A stretch of DNA of 64,000 nucleotides from Aspidiotus rigidus (lineage: Eukaryota; Arthropoda; Insecta; Hemiptera; Diaspididae), in assembly GCA_035079385.1 (NCBI GenBank), contig JAVHKY010000003.1, forward strand, positions 11,635,501 through 11,699,500, given 5' to 3'. Under the pieces are notes generated by a model. The model was not told the DNA's origin. It was given only the letters and a program-made list of their open reading frames with translations, and did no database searches. Position numbers and translations under genes: made by a program. This document shows, in pieces, positions 58,721-64,000 of the stretch; within the stretch, counting starts at the first letter, position 1, and the number at the start of each line of letters is the position of its first letter.

Positions 58721-59086
58721 TTATATTTGCATAAAGTCTATCTGATCTCGCACCACGCCATTTGAACCGTCGGCTGGTGATACCCACGTGTATAGCCGTC
58801 TCGGTTGATGCTTGTAAAATGTGTTAGTGACTGCTAGTTTGTGTTCCTCGCAGAACTGCACCAATCTGTCGTCTCTTGCGTTTCTTTCCTGTAAGCCAAA
58901 TCTTCCTAGTACTGTTCCGTGCTTTCCGGCACCAATTTTGGCGTTGAAATTTCCAATTACAAACGTGAGCTCTCCAGGCTTCGTCAACCTCCAATTACCG
59001 GATATAAAATCTACCAGCCTCCTGCCCACAAACTCCTGCTTCAGTGTAGGAAAGGTCCTGAAAAGTAGATTTTTTGTTTTGTGCAT
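58721..59086 (-). pseudogene. RTE-like endonuclease domain (partial)
   Basis: Reads LTFVIGNFNAKIGAG (the GDFN motif with Asp replaced by Asn), GRFGLQERNARDDRLVQFC, LAVTNTFYKHQPRRLYTW and RDQIDFMQI (the late catalytic D-x-x-x region). This is the C-terminal half of an exonuclease-endonuclease-phosphatase fold that nicks target DNA. The catalytic Glu and first Asp motifs would be upstream and are absent. The Asp to Asn change in GDFN would harm activity. Confidence 0.85.
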
Positions 59087-59110
59087 GTATGTGTCTTTGA
59101 GCTGAAGATC

Positions 59111-62100
59111 AGTCGGAAATCTGCATCAAGCGAGACGCTCTATGACGTCACTGATGACAGTGACCAATTTTAGGACTTGAAAAAATGTTGACCTGCAGCC
59201 CTTATTATACTAGGCCCAGCATACAGCATACCAGACTTGTACTAGATTCCTTTAGTAGGCGTACGTGCTTTTAATTATACATGATTGTATGAGAGATTAA
59301 GAAGCAACTTGACAGGGTGGCTTCAAGAGATGTACACTGTTCCGTATTGTACAGCATCATCAAAATTCAATTGTATGAAGTGAGGTACAGTGCAGATGAC
59401 AAGGATCGCTAACCACCTCGATATTCACTCAAACGGTGTCCTGACGTCGAACTCTAAAGGTAATGTTCAAGAAGCTTTATAAAATTTCCGCGGGTCTTTT
59501 TTGGCTGAGCCAGCATGACACTGCTGTTTGCGGGACAATTAGCGATTTCGTGGAAAATGAACCGCGAACGCCTCTTTTCCGATTAGCACTATTTGCAGGT
59601 CCATTTGGGCGCTAACCGCTTAACCTCTTTTTCTTCTCTGTTTTTCTTCGGTATTTCTTTACTTCGGCAATTTCACCACTTTTTGGCATTATTTGGCATT
59701 TATACTCATTTTTGGCATTTATTCCTTTTCTGGCATTTTTTGGCACACTAAAAATTTTTTCCCAGGCTCCCCAACCCCTGAAACGCACTTGTATTTGGTT
59801 TTCATGCTTCCCGCCCAACAGCATCAACGTACAGAACCTACCGAGCTTTTGAGTAGAAACGAAAACCAGCCAATTGTCCCTCACCAGTTTTCATAGAGGC
59901 CGCAGTCAGTACCATAACAGCAGGAGGATAAGAGTTTAACGGCAGAACCCCTGGCAGCCGGTCAGGATAATGAAAAGCAAGAGGAAAACAGAGAGGTAGA
60001 TATAAATAATAATAATCCTCTGGACAATGAACGGTCTATGGAACGAGAGGCAATGGTGGTAGATCTTTTTCTAACTGAATCTGAAGGGACTCCAGTCTAG
60101 AGAAGAAGATGGAGATTCAATATTCCGTAGAAGAGATGCAGATCCCAATAGAAGAGCTGCATAAATTACTGGAATTATAAGACCAAAAAGACGAGCTGAA
60201 AATCCGAGGCCTAATGATGGAACACTCCAGCAGTCAGTGTCCTCTACTGATTTTGCAATAGATGACAGAAGAACTCTACTTGAGATAGTGCAACACAATT
60301 GAGTGGTACAAAATTATTCCATCAGTGGTTTTCAAAATATGACCAAAAATGAAGGGATCACATGGTCAGGATGGTCTCTAGAACAAAGTTTCGACCTCAA
60401 ACTTCAGATCACGCCGCAAGTACCATTCAGAAATGTACCCTTCATGAAGATAATTCTAGAAAGGTTGAGATAGCAGTAGAGCAGGTTTAAGGAGATAACC
60501 GCAACTTGGATCGTTGTAGAGATGAGAAATATTGGTACAGCTACGATCAAGACAAGTGCTCTAGAAAGCTATGTCCTAAGGAAAAATGAACTAATGGAAG
60601 ATTTACATCGCGCTAAAGATGACGCGTCTACAGTGTGAATAACAAACTGAGGATAAAGATACCAAATTCGACAGAATACCTGATGTACGAGAACCTCGCC
60701 AGGCGACAGTTTGGATCGACTCATTATGACCTTGTGGATGGAGGTACATAAGATGTCCTGGATGCAACATTCTGGCTGGCCTGAATGTAACTTCGCTGTT
60801 AGGTGGTGAAGATAATTGAAGCTGCTTACAAACCGGATGCAGAAATTGGAAATGCTGAATAAATGGGCCTGTCAATGGGTATACTTTTGATCGTTTGACT
60901 GTTGGCAAAAGACTTTAAAGAAGCAGTGGAGAAGACTTCAAAAGTTGAAACAGAACGACTAGACCTGGAATCGTTTAGGACCAATGACGGGGCAGTGTGG
61001 CGTATCAGCTTACAATAAAAGTTGACAGGTAGAAGTTCGAAAACTCGAAAACAGATTAAGTGCTCTCGCCTCTATTGTGATTACATGCAGTGTTCTATGA
61101 CCGCGAGCTAAGTAATAAAGTTCAGTTGTTTGTAGCTGTATTTTATAGTTTGAAACCCGTGACTGTACAATACTTTCTTGAATATTTTATCAAGAATTTT
61201 GGTTCCCTTCTCTTCTAGACAGATATGGCAATGAAATTAAAGCGGGTTTCCTTCGTTTCGTTTTGATATTACTAGCGAATAGTATATCAAGTTAAAAGTG
61301 TCCATAACAAATTTTAATGCAATATCACCACACGAATAATTGAATCTCGACATAAAATTTCAGTATAGATAGTATATTTTCCCATGGACATCAAGTATAG
61401 ACCGTATTTGGTGAGAGTGCGGTGCACGTAAGCGTATATGTTGTGATAAATGAAGCAAAATAAAGGTGAATCATCGAAAGCTTTTCAAAAGAAGAGTAAA
61501 ATGAAATAAAGGAAATAGAGAGTACATTAGAAGTGGGAAGTCAACTACATTGTAGAAAAAAGTTGGAAGGATTTTCAAAAACGAGGAAAAAGCGGAGCAA
61601 AAAAAAATGATTCAGGTGCGCGAAATTTACACCGAATCTTTTCGTGGCTTTTTTGTTCAGAAATGATGAAAAGTAGAGGAAAAAAAAAAAAAAAAAAAAA
61701 AAAAACATCGCGGAAGGTGGAGTCGATTATTTGGCGATGAATAGCGTATTTTCTGTACCTAGGAATGCACGATGAAGATAAGAAAAGAATAGAAGGAAGA
61801 CTGGCGGCATAGAAAGTTAGCTACAACAAGAAAACGAGCTTTGGAAAGGTGAATGCAAGGAAAGTGCGGACGAGTAGAAAGCGCAGGCAGACGAAAACCT
61901 TTATAAATGGATAACCATTAGTTAGGTGGTGTTAACCGTCATTTGCTTCGTGTAGTAAAAAATTATTAGTTTAACGTCGTTTATAGACTGAATAACCCAC
62001 CTTTACTGAATAGGTACGCCGACAAATTATTACAAAACGCAAAGTACAACAAAGAAAAGAACCAATGTAATCGCATTTATCAAAAATATCTAACCTAATT

Positions 62101-64000
62101 TGTAACGGCGAGGATAACAATGACGAATTAATTTATTACCCGACATTAAAGGAGCCGTTGGAACGAGAGGAAGCAATTTCAGCAAGAGTCAGTCACGAGA
62201 AAACTACGAATAAGAGGGACTGAAATATTTTGAAATTTTTCATGCTGGTGAATAAAACCCCGTGGGCGTAAGAAGTAATTGAAAATCTCTTTCCTTCCGG
62301 ATAAACGCACGTTCGAATATTGAAAATGATGTACAAATCCTGATTGTCCCAATTCAAACGACTAGGTACTCTAACATACCTAATGAGAGGCCACAGAATG
62401 TGTTAAGATATTGGAGGAGGGGCGGGGGGGAGTTGAAGGGAAGAGTTAGAAGTCAATATTACTGATGACTTGACGGTGAACAAGTTTGTGGCTTGAGAGC
62501 GAGTAGAAATCACTTACAGCCTTGCGAGTATAATTTGTTCGAACTCCTGTCTGAGGGTTCTCAACAGCTTCAGGAGAACAACTGTATTTCTGAGTATATA
62601 CCTTAATTGTCAGAGGATTTACTGCGTACGAGCCGTCACGCCATACATCACCCAAAAGCGATGACTGAATGACGATTACGGTCTTCGTACCAAGAAGTGT
62701 AGCATTATATCGACTTTCTATTCGTACCGAAGTAAATTGAATCCCCTAGCAGATTCGACAGAAATTCACTATATTATACCCACTCGCTAGCGTACTTTAT
62801 TATACAGCTTGTATACCTTTATGCCGTATACTTACGTGATGTAGAAGAAAAAAGAAACAAGGAATAAAATAAAACCTGGACGAAACACTAGCTGTGTACA
62901 CGTTCGTGGAAGTACTCGCATAAGCTATATACCGTATAAAATATTATTATTTTTCTCCCCCGAAATATAGTCCCACGACATTTTTATGGTACGATTCGTT
63001 ATCACGCGAGACACTTATTTTGTATATTCGTTTCCAGTCGACGCCGATGTACTCGTATTGAATGTTTTACTCGCAAAAACAACAACTGCACCAGTACATA
63101 CGAAACGCATAAATGGGGAGAAAAAATTGCGAAACAATTTAACCTACTAGTATGTTTTTTTGTTTTAAGTAAACAGATTTTTTATTTTATAGTTTCTCCT
63201 TTCTAAACATCACGAGGGTTTTTTTTCTTCTCCCTCTGCATTTCTCCTCTCACTCTTTTCCTTTCCTGATGGCGAATTCTGTTAACCTACTTTTCTTTCA
63301 AAAAATACATAGTATTCGACGCTAGAGCTAGAGCTTTTCCTTCAAAATATATTCTACATAGATTTCTTCTTCACTTTTTCCGGGGTTTGTTCGTCTTTCG
63401 CGGTTGCATTTGCATATTAATGTGTTTCGCGAAGCGGCCGAGCATAGGAGAAACGTATATTACGCTTAATCGACTCGTCGCTTCGATAGAGAAATTCCGA
63501 CGAGGTTAAAATTATATTTGATTAGCCAGTTAGTCCGAAGTCCGTAAGTGCTAATTCGAGTCGCGGTTTCAAATAAACTGATTACGCTGGCAGTCAAAAT
63601 TACAGAAGTGTCGCCTCGATTGTTATTAGCTGAAAGCTACACGTCTATTCGCGATAAATAATACAATACATAAATTGTCGAAAGAGAGACGCGCTTCATT
63701 GTGCGCGCGGATTAAAAGAGTGATAGACGACAAAAAATTAAAATAAAATGGAGCAAAAATTTTCCGGCTTACCTTGTTAATCGAAAATGGTGCTTGCGCG
63801 GCATTATTGAAGAGACAGCGGATTAGAACTTATGATCGACTGACTATAATTATGTCATTATTCGGACTGCTGGGTTTGTTATTTCCCGCATGACAACAAT
63901 CTCTTTTGAGATTTTTGTAGGCTTTTAAATGAAATCATTACTAGCGATGGTTTTGACAGTTGTGGAGCCTCTTCCTAGCATTGGGCACGCAGTGTCAATA
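59111..64000. other. No gene assigned; poly-A run at 61681-61705
   Basis: No feature supported. 59640-59760 has several TTTGGCATTT repeats followed by CAGGCTCCCCAACCCCTG, possibly an old repeat. 60080-61010 contains a purine-rich, gene-like but stop-filled stretch I could not assign. A 25-base A-run lies near 61680. Confidence 0.5.

Larger units (their letters stand above)
57160..59110 (-). mobile_element. RTE-like non-LTR retrotransposon, degraded and 5'-truncated
   Basis: On the minus strand the order is an apurinic-type endonuclease (58721-59086), a linker (57877-58293 and between) and reverse transcriptase (57262-57804). This order and the endonuclease wording are those of RTE/BovB-like elements, often annotated in arthropods as 'craniofacial development protein 2-like'. 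Each domain lies in a different frame, so there are several frameshifts. The N-terminal part of the endonuclease and the 3' tail are not seen. Confidence 0.83.

Noticed and set aside
60080..61010. Gene-like purine-rich stretch
   Set aside because: Many stops in all frames and no recognisable domain; may be an eroded transposon but unsupported.

Overview
The window looks like a gene-poor, repeat-dense stretch of an arthropod nuclear genome, most likely an insect and possibly a hemipteran; the species is inferred and not proven. The reasons are the AT-rich composition without strong CpG loss, the absence of operons, the absence of any convincing multi-exon host gene, and a mix of eukaryotic transposons: Penelope-like elements, RNase H-bearing and RTE-like non-LTR retrotransposons, a DIRS-like tyrosine-recombinase retroelement, hAT elements, TA-flanked hairpin MITEs and foldback elements. 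Every protein-coding stretch I can recognise belongs to a transposon, and all are broken or truncated. I saw no tRNA, rRNA or CRISPR.

Layout: 139-2205, two degraded Penelope-like copies on the minus strand. 2496-3906, a non-autonomous hAT copy carrying two tiny retroposed inserts. 6698-7003, another hAT end. 7010-9375, a 5'-truncated non-LTR element (RT, RNase H, zinc knuckle). 11885-13290, a truncated hAT copy. 13629-13960, a lone foldback arm. 14060-14192, a long-stem hairpin with a hammerhead-like core. 14259-17237, a nearly perfect 3-kb palindrome with a SWIM zinc-finger ORF. 20810-23040, a hairpin, TTTA/TTTC microsatellite modules and a MITE. 25960-29455, a second copy of the same non-LTR family, split by a complete hAT copy (27240-29154, 8-bp target duplication). 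31478-32650, a foldback element. 34468-36398, a second complete hAT copy with its own 8-bp duplication. 38225-39100, a third Penelope remnant. 41334-47545, three MITE copies, a dispersed ~48-bp repeat and a foldback element with tandem-repeat arms. 47640-49815, a third foldback-type palindrome. 50032-52955, a DIRS-like element carrying a 265-bp hAT MITE. 53060-53520 and 56720-57020, tandem repeats. 57160-59110, an RTE-like element. The rest is unannotated AT-rich DNA.

The most notable observation is inside the hAT family (TIR CAGTGTTTCTCAACC, 8-bp TSDs). Its AT-rich core contains about 250 bp that, read with the invertebrate mitochondrial code, follows the C-terminal part of cytochrome c oxidase subunit I in order and nearly in register, including GLNGMPRRYI. 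At least three copies share it, so the ancestral element appears to have captured mitochondrial DNA and amplified it. Second is the 2,979-bp palindrome, whose left arm is an inverted duplicate of the 3' half of a transposon gene.

There is no pathway here. The 'interactions' are nested insertions that give a relative chronology: the non-LTR element at 25960 was hit by a hAT element; the hAT copy at 2496 was hit by the non-LTR family; the DIRS-like element was hit by a short hAT MITE; MITEs landed in a dispersed minisatellite.
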